Source: Anaerolineales bacterium (GTDB lineage: Bacteria; Chloroflexota; Anaerolineae; Aggregatilineales; UBA2796). Taken from it: a stretch of DNA of 64,000 nucleotides. Below, one piece after another: positions 1-8,309 of this stretch (positions are counted from its first letter, which is position 1; each line of letters starts with the position of its first letter). The notes beneath the pieces are model-generated. The model did no database searches and was not told the DNA's origin. It saw only the letters and a list, made by a program, of their open reading frames with translations. A program made the position numbers and the translations under genes. The stretch is taken from the NCBI GenBank assembly GCA_015075625.1, contig JABTTZ010000001.1:1674001-1738000 (forward strand), read 5' to 3'.

Positions 1-488
1 CTACGGGGGCATCCGGTGGGACAGCGGGCGGGGCGTTTCCGGCGGCAAGAACAACCGGCGAGACAAAGCCACCCGCCTTTGGTGGGAGTGGGGGGGCAGC
101 GGGGGCGCTGAGCAAACCGCTCCCCACCGCGCCAACGCCGCCGCCGCTGAAGCCGCCCTCACCCGCCGCCAACCCGCCCAAGATTGGCACACCCTTTGCC
201 AACCGCGATGTGCGCCCCGCCCCCAAACCCGCCAGCGGCGCGTTTAACAAGCCAACATCCCCCGCCGATGATGATGTCATTGATGCGGAGTTGATTGAGG
301 ACGAGGATTACATCGACGCCGACGTGATTGAGGCGGATGTCATTGACGAAGCGCCGCCGCCCAAGCCCTCTGGCGGGTTTAACAAACCCTTTGGCAGGTC
401 ACCCTTTAACGCCACAGGCAGCAAACCGAGCGGCGACAAGAAAGACGACGACGAGACCCTGAAATACGTGGACGCCGATAAACTGTAG
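1..488 (+). CDS. C-terminal part of an acidic, Pro/Ala/Gly-rich low-complexity protein (partial)
   Basis: The frame is open from the left edge to a TAG at 486-488, so this is the 3' end of a gene that starts outside the window; about 162 residues are visible. The first part is rich in Gly, Ala and Pro with the recurring short motif KPxxGxFNKP (also seen as SGAFNKP and GGFNKPFGRSPF). The second part holds an acidic stretch (DDDVIDAELIEDEDYIDADVI) and a charged tail ending VDADKL. No catalytic motif is visible and I do not recognise a family. It could be a disordered tail of a larger protein. A GTG at 210 could be misread as a start, but the same composition continues upstream, which argues for a longer gene. 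Confidence 0.6.
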   Translation, partial: TGASGGTAGGAFPAARTTGETKPPAFGGSGGAAGALSKPLPTAPTPPPLKPPSPAANPPKIGTPFANRDVRPAPKPASGAFNKPTSPADDDVIDAELIEDEDYIDADVIEADVIDEAPPPKPSGGFNKPFGRSPFNATGSKPSGDKKDDDETLKYVDADKL

Positions 489-509
489 GGGCGACCATGT
501 GCGGCGTCC

Positions 510-658
510 ACGCATGATCGCCCGCCGCTAAAGCAGCGGGCTGAGGCTGACCACCCCTACGGGGCTTGAAGGCAGTTCCCCCGCGTCCGTCTTAAGCCCC
601 AACGGGGTGATTATTCTTAGCGCGGGCGTTTTAACCCCGCGCCCGTTTTTGCCCCGCC
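510..658. repeat. Composite REP unit (modules C, B, B', A)
   Basis: The gap between two genes holds the full four-module unit: hairpin C (GCCCGCCGCTAAAGCAGCGG), hairpin B (CCCCTACGGGG), a short core, B' (CCCCAACGGGG) and hairpin A (GCGCGGGCGTTTTAACCCC). The same modules recur in most intergenic gaps of the window. Confidence 0.85.
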
Positions 659-2335
659 CTAGCGCGGCGTCACCCGAAACTGCTGCAACACCTCTGGCTG
701 ATAGGCGAGATACGCCGTCGGATCGGCGCGTATCTCCGCTGGCGTAGGGGCGGGAATCCCGTAGGTTGTCACCGTCAGAACACCCTCGGCGTCAATCTCG
801 AAGGCAGTCCAGCCGAAGGTGTGTGCCAAGACATTCCCCCCCGTGATCCATTCATAGGCAATGCCCGACCCCACCAACCCCAGCGGATCGTACCCCGACG
901 CCATGAGCAGGGTGTTCAAGCCGACCTCGGCAAAGGTATCCTTCAGGGCGCGGGGGGCGGCTTGATACAGGTTGTACTGCGTTTGGCTGATCGCACCGAG
1001 GGCGCGGAAAGCAGTTACTGCCAGCGTTCCGAACGGCGGATCGACGGCAACCGCGCCGGTGACGATTTCAAAGTAGCCCGTTTCAATCTGCGGATCGCCC
1101 GGGGTGAGGGCGTAGGTTAGGTTGTTCACAAACGTCCCGTGAAAATCAGCGGCGACGAACACGGCATTCGTGATTCCATTCCTCACCATGAAGTCCAAGA
1201 GGTCGGCGCGTTCCGCCGCGTAGCCCTCAAAGCGATCTCCGGCGTTGAACACCCCAAACTGTTGAATCGGCTGCGGGACGGCGATCACTTTCCAGAGAAT
1301 GCCCGCCGCCTGTGCCGCCAGCAGATCAGCTTTCAATTGCGCCAACTGCGCCGCGCCAAGCATCGTCCGTGTTGGGTCGTAGGCTTTGTTTAGGAATGTC
1401 CGTATCGCCGCCGGATCGGTAGCGCCCCGTGCGCTAGGCGATGCCAAGCTCGCGTCGCGGAAGGTGCGGGCGTCCAAAACGAACAAGGCGGCGTCCTTCC
1501 CAAACGTCCGGTAGCGGTAGAGATTCGGCTTGCCCGCTGTGCGCGGGTCGCCCGTCGCGCCCCAGACCTCAGCACGGATGGGCATGTAGTCAAGGAACGC
1601 CTGATAACCGTTCTGGAACAGCGCCGTGTCGTGGATATATGCCCCCCGCCGATCAAAGCGGTTATCAGAGGCGGGCGGTGCGCCGCCCGCAAAATCGTCG
1701 GTGATTTCGTGATCGTCCAGCGTGGCGTAGATGGGGGTCGTCTGGTAAATGTCACGCCAGAGATTCAGGTCGTTCACCGTCAGCATATTTTCGGCGTGTT
1801 TTGCCCGAAATTGGGCGAGCGTTTGCGCCTGCCGAAGGGGAACATCTGGCGAGGTGACATCGGCGTAGACCGTATCGCCCAAGAGGACGAAGAAATCAAG
1901 GGCGTGGGCGGGGGCGTTCCGCACGACGATATAGGGCATGAATGCCGCCTGCCAATCGCCCGTAATGCCAAAACGAAGTCCGCGCTGAACGTCCGGTGGG
2001 GCGGGCGTCCTAAACGATCCGTTCAGCGTCAGCCCACCCGCATCGGTGATCTGGTAGGTGTAGACTGTCCCTGCGCTCAAGCCGCTGAGGTCAAGTTTGA
2101 CGGGGAGAAGGGGATCGCTGATGGCGGCGGCGGGAAGGGTGACGGTGGGCGTGAGGCTCACCGCCAGCGCCCCGACGTTTGGGGAGTGAATCCACAGGAC
2201 GGCGGAGGTTTGGTCGGCATCTCCAACGGCGGCAACCAGTGTGGGCGTGCGTGGGGATCGTTGGGCGGCGGTGGGGGACGTGATCAGGATGAACAGGACG
2301 GCAGCAATGAGCATAAAACGGCGGGTGATAGGCAT
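659..2335 (-). CDS. PhoD-like metallophosphatase, secreted
   Basis: The 558-residue product starts with an uncleaved-looking RR plus hydrophobic stretch (residues 5-24), consistent with a Sec or Tat signal peptide. A fibronectin-like N-terminal part (about 30-112) precedes a metallophosphatase core with GITGDW (124-128), LLGDTVYAD (152-159), LDDHEITDDF (206-215) and a late AADFHG. These are the metal-ligand blocks of the PhoD-like alkaline phosphatase D family, which hydrolyses phosphate mono- or diesters outside the cytoplasm. Family assignment rests on the order and spacing of these motifs. The true substrate cannot be told. It lies alone between a REP unit and mreD; no Pho box was recognised. 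Confidence 0.85.
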   Translation of the reverse strand: MPITRRFMLIAAVLFILITSPTAAQRSPRTPTLVAAVGDADQTSAVLWIHSPNVGALAVSLTPTVTLPAAAISDPLLPVKLDLSGLSAGTVYTYQITDAGGLTLNGSFRTPAPPDVQRGLRFGITGDWQAAFMPYIVVRNAPAHALDFFVLLGDTVYADVTSPDVPLRQAQTLAQFRAKHAENMLTVNDLNLWRDIYQTTPIYATLDDHEITDDFAGGAPPASDNRFDRRGAYIHDTALFQNGYQAFLDYMPIRAEVWGATGDPRTAGKPNLYRYRTFGKDAALFVLDARTFRDASLASPSARGATDPAAIRTFLNKAYDPTRTMLGAAQLAQLKADLLAAQAAGILWKVIAVPQPIQQFGVFNAGDRFEGYAAERADLLDFMVRNGITNAVFVAADFHGTFVNNLTYALTPGDPQIETGYFEIVTGAVAVDPPFGTLAVTAFRALGAISQTQYNLYQAAPRALKDTFAEVGLNTLLMASGYDPLGLVGSGIAYEWITGGNVLAHTFGWTAFEIDAEGVLTVTTYGIPAPTPAEIRADPTAYLAYQPEVLQQFRVTPR

Positions 2336-2391
2336 GAAGGGTAGTCCTCATCGTTATTTATGCGAGGCGGTAGGTGCTTTATTCCTCCCCG

Positions 2392-2895
2392 CTAAAAGGT
2401 CATCCGTCGCCCCCGCCCCGATGGACGGGCTAACCAGCCCACCACGCGGAACACGACGATCATCAACGGCACATTGTACAAAACAGAGATGAGTGTCACA
2501 TTGACAAGGGCATAGAAAACGGGGACAGACGAGCCAAACACATTCAGGACGACAATCAGCACCGTCTGAAAGACCACCGTCCCCACCGCAGCGGCAAGCG
2601 GCGGCACGATCAGGTTGCCGCGCCCGACCTCGTTGAAGATCAGGCTGACCGCCCCCGACGCAGCGACCATCGCCACCGCCCCTGTCCCCAACAGCCGCCC
2701 TCCGGCAAGGTCATGGAGCAGTCCGCCAACCACCGCCCATATCGCCCCTTCTTCCGCCCCCATGAGGATCGTCCACGAGAGGACGATCAGCAGGACAAGA
2801 TCGAAGCCCGCCCCGCCGATCCGAAATTCGGGCAAAACCGCCCCTTGCAAAACAGCCGCCAGCACAAGCAGCGGCAGCCCGGAATAGCGTCCCAC
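2392..2895 (-). CDS. mreD: MreD-like rod-shape determining membrane protein
   Basis: About 167 residues with five to six hydrophobic segments, an early acidic/aromatic helix (FDLVLLIVLSWTILMGAEEG) and the segment GGLLHDLAGGRLLGTGAV that resembles the G-x-x-x-D-x-x-x-G block of MreD. MreD works with MreB, MreC and the elongasome at the inner membrane. The reading frame continues up to an ATG at 2958, but those extra residues only shadow the end of hutH; I chose the GTG at 2895, which lies 5 bases after the hutH stop codon, so the two genes are probably co-transcribed. The partners mreB and mreC are not nearby, which is unusual. Another small multi-spanning protein family is a possible alternative. 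Confidence 0.65.
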   Translation of the reverse strand: MGRYSGLPLLVLAAVLQGAVLPEFRIGGAGFDLVLLIVLSWTILMGAEEGAIWAVVGGLLHDLAGGRLLGTGAVAMVAASGAVSLIFNEVGRGNLIVPPLAAAVGTVVFQTVLIVVLNVFGSSVPVFYALVNVTLISVLYNVPLMIVVFRVVGWLARPSGRGRRMTF

Positions 2896-2899
2896 AGGC

Positions 2900-4537
2900 T
2901 CAGTTTTCGCCCCGCACCCATGCCACCAGCGCCGCAATGTAGGGGGCGAGCGGGACATCTTCCTGAAGGACAGCCAAGCGCCGTCCGGGGGCGATCTCTA
3001 GCCGGCGAATGGCAGCCAACAGGCGCTCTGAGGCAGCGCCCGCCCGCGCCGTAGGCGTCATCGCCAAGCGAAGGGAGAGCGCTTGCGCCGCACAGAGGTA
3101 TTCCAGCGCGATCACCTTCTGAACATTCCCAACGATCTGTGCCGCTTTGCGGGCGGCAATCGTACACATGCTGACATGATCTTCGCGGTTGGCGCTGCTA
3201 GGGATGCTGTCCACACTGGCGGGATGCGCCAATGTTTTGTTCTCGCTGACGAGCGCGGCGGCGGTGTATTGGGCGATCATCAGCCCACTGTTCAGCCCTT
3301 CGCGTCCGGCTGAATCATGGATCAAAAAGGGCGGCAGACCGCGATTCAAACGGGGGTCGGTCAGGGTGAACATCCGCCGTTCGGCGATGCTCCCGATCTC
3401 GGCAGTGGCAATGGCGAGGTAATCCATGACCAGCGCCAGCGGTTCGCCGTGAAAATTCCCGCCGCTGATCACTTTTGCCCCGCGTGGGAGGTGGTCGGGC
3501 GAGTCGGCATCGTCAGGGAAGATCAACGGGTTATCGGTGACGGCGCTCAGTTCGTTTTCCAGCACCGTCTGCACGTGATCAAGCGCCGTGCGCACCGCCC
3601 CAAACACGGATGGAATACAGCGCAAACAGTACGGGTCTTGGGGCGGACCTTCGGCGGGGTCAAGGTCACGGTCAGCGTCGCCCCGCATCAGCGTGCTGCC
3701 CTCAAAACGGGCGTAGAGCGCCGCCGCTTCCTCGGCTTGGGTGTGTCCCCGCCGCCGATTCAGATGGGGGAGGAAGGCATCTCGAAAGCCGCGCAGCGCT
3801 TCGGCGCTCATTGCCGCTGCGCCTCGTGCCGCCTCCAACAGGCGGCGGGCATCATGGAGCGCCAACGCGCCAATTGCTGCCGTGATCGCCGTCCCGTTGA
3901 TCAGAGCGACGCCCTCTTTTGCCGTCAAGCGAATTTGGGCAATGCCAACGGCGTGCAGCGCCTCTGCCCCTGTGACGATCTCGCCATTCAGAAAGCACGC
4001 CCCCGACGCGCCGGGTTGGTCGGCGTCCTCGCCGGGAAGGGGGGCGCTCAGCGGTAAGACGAGGTGGGCAAGGGGGGCGAGATCGCCGCTTGCCCCAAGC
4101 GATCCTTGCCCCGGAACAAGCGGGTAGACCCCTCGGTTCAGCATCTCAATCAGGGTGTTGATCACCTCGCGCCGGATGCCCGAATAGCCCTGCGCCAAGC
4201 CCACAATGCGGATCGCCAGCGCCGCCCGAATCACCTCATAGGGGAGCGGGTCGCCCACGCCGACGGCATGGCTAACCAAGAGGTTGCGGGTGAGCCGTTC
4301 GGCGTCCATTTTGTCCCGAAACACGGCGCGTCCGGCGTTATCGCCAAAACCAGTATTGATCGCGTAATAGGCGATAGGCGGGTTCATCTCTAAGGAGGCG
4401 GCAACCCACGCCGCGCTTTGCTCCAAGCGAGGGTTCTCGGCGGGGGCAATGGGGCGCAAGCCAGCGCCATGTCGGGCAATCGCCACCACCTCGGCAAGGG
4501 TGAGCGGCGCAAAGGGGGAGAGGACTCTCTCAGGCAC
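2900..4537 (-). CDS. hutH: Histidine ammonia-lyase
   Basis: Catalyses histidine to urocanate and ammonia, the first step of histidine use. The 545-residue protein has the MIO-forming Ala-Ser-Gly at 149-151 within GSLGASGDLAPLAH, the NTGFG block at 61-65, the NLLVSHAVGVGDPL block (about 85-98) that fits a histidine lyase rather than a tyrosine lyase, and a conserved C-terminal block (NSGLMIAQYTAAALVSENK followed by LAHPASVDSIP and EDHVSM). It is somewhat longer than the usual 505-515 residues. No hutU, hutI or hutG is in the window, so the rest of the pathway must lie elsewhere or the enzyme serves another lyase role. Confidence 0.92.
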   Translation of the reverse strand: MPERVLSPFAPLTLAEVVAIARHGAGLRPIAPAENPRLEQSAAWVAASLEMNPPIAYYAINTGFGDNAGRAVFRDKMDAERLTRNLLVSHAVGVGDPLPYEVIRAALAIRIVGLAQGYSGIRREVINTLIEMLNRGVYPLVPGQGSLGASGDLAPLAHLVLPLSAPLPGEDADQPGASGACFLNGEIVTGAEALHAVGIAQIRLTAKEGVALINGTAITAAIGALALHDARRLLEAARGAAAMSAEALRGFRDAFLPHLNRRRGHTQAEEAAALYARFEGSTLMRGDADRDLDPAEGPPQDPYCLRCIPSVFGAVRTALDHVQTVLENELSAVTDNPLIFPDDADSPDHLPRGAKVISGGNFHGEPLALVMDYLAIATAEIGSIAERRMFTLTDPRLNRGLPPFLIHDSAGREGLNSGLMIAQYTAAALVSENKTLAHPASVDSIPSSANREDHVSMCTIAARKAAQIVGNVQKVIALEYLCAAQALSLRLAMTPTARAGAASERLLAAIRRLEIAPGRRLAVLQEDVPLAPYIAALVAWVRGEN

Positions 4538-4657
4538 AAAAATCTACCTTTCACTGCGAAAATCTTTTCGGGGGGAAATTGTACCGTATTGTCCCCGCAC
4601 CCCGTAGGGACGCGCTGCAGCGCGTCCGTCCCCCCTGCCTAAGAAATCGCAGCGGCG

Positions 4658-5815
4658 TTAGAGGTACTCTGCCGCGCCAGCAATAATCAAGACAAGCTGC
4701 CACATGCCGCTGAGCATCCCCTCGATCTCGATGTATTCATCAAGACGGTGGGCGTTTCCGCCCTGCGTGATTCCCAAAGTCACAGTGGGGATACCTTTGT
4801 GCAAGAGCATGTTGGCATCGGTGCTGCCCGTCTCGTAAAGGGGACGTATGCCGAGGTGCTGCAAGACCTCACCCGCCAACTGTGGAAGGGGATGCGCACG
4901 GGGAATCGCCCCCGCCGGGCGGTCTCCCACAAGGGTCACGTCATAGGTCAGGTCTGGGGTGCGGTTCTGATCGATGAGCATCTGCACGGCTTTTTCCAAC
5001 CGGGCGAGCGCCTCCGTGCTTTCCGAACGTAAATCGAGCAGCAGAGACGCATCGGCAGCAATGGTGTTCACCGTGCTGCCGCCTTCAATAACGCCGATGT
5101 TATAGGTGGTGCGCGGGTGTTCGGGGACGCGCAGCGCGGCGATCCCCGCCCCAAGACGCAGCAGCCCGTGAATGGCGCTCTCCCGTCCAAAATGCAGCCA
5201 GCTATGTCCGCCTTGCCCCTTGCAATGAATTTTCAAGCGACGGACGGCGATTCCAGCGTGGTAAATCCGCCCTAGTGCCATCCCTTCGAGGACGATTGCC
5301 GTCCCGATGCGCCCTTTCAGGTAGTCGGTGACAGCCCGAATCCCACCCAGATCGCCCAAGCCTTCCTCGCGGCTGTTGGCGACAAACCACACATCGCAGG
5401 GGAGGAGGTGATCCGCCAAGAGGTCGGCGGTGGCAATCAGCGCGGCGACGCCGAGGCTGTTATCGCCAAGTCCCGGCGCGTAAATGTGTCTCCCCTCACG
5501 GCGGGCGGTCAGCGGCGTCGCAAGATCAAAGACGGTATCGGTGTGGGCGGAAACCAAAATGCCCGCCGCCTGCCGATCCCGTCCGGCAAGGCGGGCATAG
5601 ACGTTATGGAGATCATCAACGTGGATCGAATCCAAGCCGGCAATGCCCCCTAAGCGCTGGCGAATATAGGCAGCACGGCGCGATTCGTCAAAGGTGGGGG
5701 CGGGGATCGCCTGAATGGTGAGCGCTTCCTCAAGGATGCGCTCTTGGCGGGTTTCAAGGGCGCGGCGGAGGGCGCTCAATTTTTGATCCAGACGGGCAAT
5801 ACGGCTCTCAGTCAC
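4658..5815 (-). CDS. M20-family zinc peptidase/deacylase
   Basis: The product has the M20 di-zinc site: HTD at 91-93, GDN at 117-119, the catalytic Glu pair in SREEGLG (150-151), and later GSTDANMLLHKGIP and AHRLDEYIEIE. The dimerisation (lid) domain sits between. These enzymes cut short peptides or N-acyl amino acids; the exact substrate is not visible. The frame stays open to an ATG at 5914, but the GTG at 5815 has an AAGGGAC ribosome site about 10 bases upstream and gives a normal 385-residue length, so I prefer it. No signal peptide is seen from that start, so it should be cytoplasmic. Confidence 0.85.
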   Translation of the reverse strand: MTESRIARLDQKLSALRRALETRQERILEEALTIQAIPAPTFDESRRAAYIRQRLGGIAGLDSIHVDDLHNVYARLAGRDRQAAGILVSAHTDTVFDLATPLTARREGRHIYAPGLGDNSLGVAALIATADLLADHLLPCDVWFVANSREEGLGDLGGIRAVTDYLKGRIGTAIVLEGMALGRIYHAGIAVRRLKIHCKGQGGHSWLHFGRESAIHGLLRLGAGIAALRVPEHPRTTYNIGVIEGGSTVNTIAADASLLLDLRSESTEALARLEKAVQMLIDQNRTPDLTYDVTLVGDRPAGAIPRAHPLPQLAGEVLQHLGIRPLYETGSTDANMLLHKGIPTVTLGITQGGNAHRLDEYIEIEGMLSGMWQLVLIIAGAAEYL

Positions 5816-5937
5816 GATGGGCAGTCCCTTTTTCAGCCTGTCACAGTGGGGCAAATCGTAACAGAGTGGCGAAAAGGCGGCAACCGGACGTATAGGGTGA
5901 ACATGCGCGGACACCCCTGGGGTGTCCCTACGGGCGC

Positions 5938-6090
5938 GGGCGCGGGGTTAAAACGCCCGCGCTAAGACTAATCACCCCGTTGGGGCTTAAAACGGACGCG
6001 GGGGGAATTGCCTTTCCCTGTTTTCAGCCCCGCCCTTTAGGGCGGGGTGGTCAACCTTAGCCCGCTGCTTTAGCGGCGGGCGCTCACGGG
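5938..6090. repeat. Composite REP unit (A, B, long core, C)
   Basis: Module A (GCGCGGGGTTAAAACGCCCG) is followed by module B (CCCCGTTGGGG), the core ending GGAATTGCC, a CCCGCCC/GGGCGGG variant of B', and module C (GCCCGCTGCTTTAGCGGCGG). The same core is used across the 8.3-9.7 kb array. Confidence 0.85.
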
Positions 6091-6143
6091 CGGCGATGGG
6101 CGCAATGCTTGCGCCCCTACAGGAATTACACGGTCAACCGAAC

Positions 6144-8198
6144 CTAATTCATCACGGCATTCACCGCCCGCAGCATGTGGAGCAGCCCCAGATTGCGCAC
6201 CGTGTAGCCATAGGCGAGGTTTTGCGCCGTGAAGCGCCCCGTCGCCCCATCGGGCGGGGCAGAGGGATGCACGCCATCCCCGCTAATGCCCTGATTCGGC
6301 AGGCTTTGCAGGGCAAACCAATAATCCCAGAGGGGAATTTCGTATTGGTATGCCATCCCTCGGATGATGTTGTTCCAGAGCGTCACCCGTTCGGTGTGCC
6401 ATGCCCCCAAGAGCTTTGGCGGAATCGTGCTGAGGATGGGGATCGTCCCTCGCTCCATCGTAATCTCAACGATGCGCCGTAGGTTTTGGGTGTATTCTTC
6501 GGGGGCAACCCCGCCGGAATCGTTCGTCCCGATCATAATGACCATCACGGCGGGGCGGACGTTCTTCAACTCGCAGACAAGGGGGGAGTCGTTCCCGCAC
6601 AGGGTAGGGTTAGCGAATCCCGCTTGTAAGATGCGATCCGCCCCCCACCCGTTGCCAGCGGCGATGGGCGGGTTTAGGAAGGAATTCTGACCGCCGCGTG
6701 CATTGCCGGCAAGGTAGCGCTGAAGGGTTGGCTCAAGCTCTGCCCGGTATGCGCCCAAATCCGCCCCGCGCCCCAAAGCGGGGATGAACAGCGGCGAGGC
6801 GCTGATGCTATCGCCAGCGATGCTGAACACATCGGCGCGGCTGCCAAGCGTCTGCCCCTTGCGAAAGAGTTCGCGGGTGGTGAAGCCAACGTTGCTGACG
6901 ACCTCCAAGCGCGTCTCGGTGATCACCGGACGCCAGCGAATGGCATCGAGGGCAAACGCCAAGCCAGGTTCAAACGTCCAATCGTTGAGGTAAATCACGC
7001 CCGGCTGCTGCCCACCCGCCTCAATGTAAAACGTGCCGAGGGTCGCCCATTCGTTGTTGTAGAGCGCCTGCGGAACGGTCAGGATGATCTCCGAGGGTTC
7101 GCCGCGAACGCCGTGCAGTTTGTAGCGCATCTTGCCGCTTGTCGCGCCGAGGTTGGGGATGAACGCCTCAATCGTATACCACCCGCTGCGGCGGATTTGC
7201 GGGTCATACCGCGCCCAGACGTTTGCCACGTGGTCATTTGTGGGGTGGGTTTTCCCCGTCCCGCCCAGGTAGCCAACATAGCTCTGGAACGTCCCCGTTC
7301 CGGGTTCGGCGTCGGGAAATTTGCCGTCGGTGTAGCCCGCCCGTCCGGGCTGAACGAGGATCGACGCCCCATAGCGGACGGCTGCCCCATCCGTTCCGGG
7401 GGGCGTCTCCGGTGTGTAGCCGGCAGCGGCACGGTTGGTCGCCGCCAATTCGCTCGCGCTCAGAATCCCCAACACCCACCAACTGACCCCGGGCGAGCGG
7501 TAGGTGTTCACCGCCAACGCCCGCGCCCGTTCCGCCTCGGCGGGGGGGACATTATCCGCCTCCAACAGAGCGAACAGGGGGCGTCCGAACTTGCCCCATG
7601 TTTTGAAACCCGCTTGGAGCGTTGCTTCTGGGGTGGCGCCAAAAATTTTCCAATAGAGTTGAAGATGAACGCTGTTGACGAAAGGAAACCATTCTTCGGG
7701 AAAGACAGAAGTGTAATGTTGGGGGCGGGGGTCAACGGTCATGGCGAGGTGAAAGGCGCCGGGCAGGGCGGCGCGGATGCGCGTCATGAGCGGGCGAACG
7801 GTTGCCCGCCCGCCCTGATAAAAGCCGCGATACGGTTCGACATCCAAGACCATCGAACGGACGCCCGGCGTGGTGCAGGTGTCGATGATCACCCGCGCCT
7901 CGCCTTCAATGTTCAGCCCTTGCGGAACGCACCACGCATGAAATTCCAAGCCGTATTTTTGGAGGGTTTCTACCCAGCGAAGAATGGCATCCTTGCCCGT
8001 GATCGCCATGCTTGCTTTGCGATCATAGCGCCCTTGCCAATCCACCCCGTCGCTCGTTTTCACAAAGACTTGCGAGGCGGCGGGACAGTGGCGGCGGATC
8101 GTCTGGGCGAGTTCGTCAACCGTCTTTTCGGTGACGTTTTGCCCTTTGTGATGCCACAGCCCAATTTTATTATCATATGGGGTGATGATCGTCGGCAT
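6144..8198 (-). CDS. Three-domain protein: TIM-barrel-like, golvesin-type and SGNH hydrolase domains
   Basis: The ATG at 8198 is preceded by an excellent AAGGAG ribosome site, giving 684 residues. Residues about 1-255 look like a glycoside-hydrolase-type barrel (MVLDVEPYRGFYQGG, LAMTVDPRP, VNSVHLQLYWK). Residues about 275-425 resemble the golvesin/Xly-type beta domain (GWYTIEAFIPNLGATSGKMR). Residues about 450-684 are an SGNH/GDSL hydrolase with GDS (Ser464), GTND (557-560) and DGVH (Asp641/His644). SGNH enzymes remove acyl groups from sugars or lipids, so a polysaccharide deacetylase role is plausible but inferred. There is no obvious signal peptide at the chosen start, although the domains are usually extracellular. 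It stands alone between REP arrays. Confidence 0.75.
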   Translation of the reverse strand: MPTIITPYDNKIGLWHHKGQNVTEKTVDELAQTIRRHCPAASQVFVKTSDGVDWQGRYDRKASMAITGKDAILRWVETLQKYGLEFHAWCVPQGLNIEGEARVIIDTCTTPGVRSMVLDVEPYRGFYQGGRATVRPLMTRIRAALPGAFHLAMTVDPRPQHYTSVFPEEWFPFVNSVHLQLYWKIFGATPEATLQAGFKTWGKFGRPLFALLEADNVPPAEAERARALAVNTYRSPGVSWWVLGILSASELAATNRAAAGYTPETPPGTDGAAVRYGASILVQPGRAGYTDGKFPDAEPGTGTFQSYVGYLGGTGKTHPTNDHVANVWARYDPQIRRSGWYTIEAFIPNLGATSGKMRYKLHGVRGEPSEIILTVPQALYNNEWATLGTFYIEAGGQQPGVIYLNDWTFEPGLAFALDAIRWRPVITETRLEVVSNVGFTTRELFRKGQTLGSRADVFSIAGDSISASPLFIPALGRGADLGAYRAELEPTLQRYLAGNARGGQNSFLNPPIAAGNGWGADRILQAGFANPTLCGNDSPLVCELKNVRPAVMVIMIGTNDSGGVAPEEYTQNLRRIVEITMERGTIPILSTIPPKLLGAWHTERVTLWNNIIRGMAYQYEIPLWDYWFALQSLPNQGISGDGVHPSAPPDGATGRFTAQNLAYGYTVRNLGLLHMLRAVNAVMN

Positions 8199-8309
8199 AC
8201 GGATAGTCTCCTTCGAGGGGAAAGTATATCCTGTCAGCGGGAAAGAAGGGGCAGAACCGCCACCCCGTCCACAGGGGAAGGGGGCAAACCAGAAGCGGGG
8301 AAACACATG

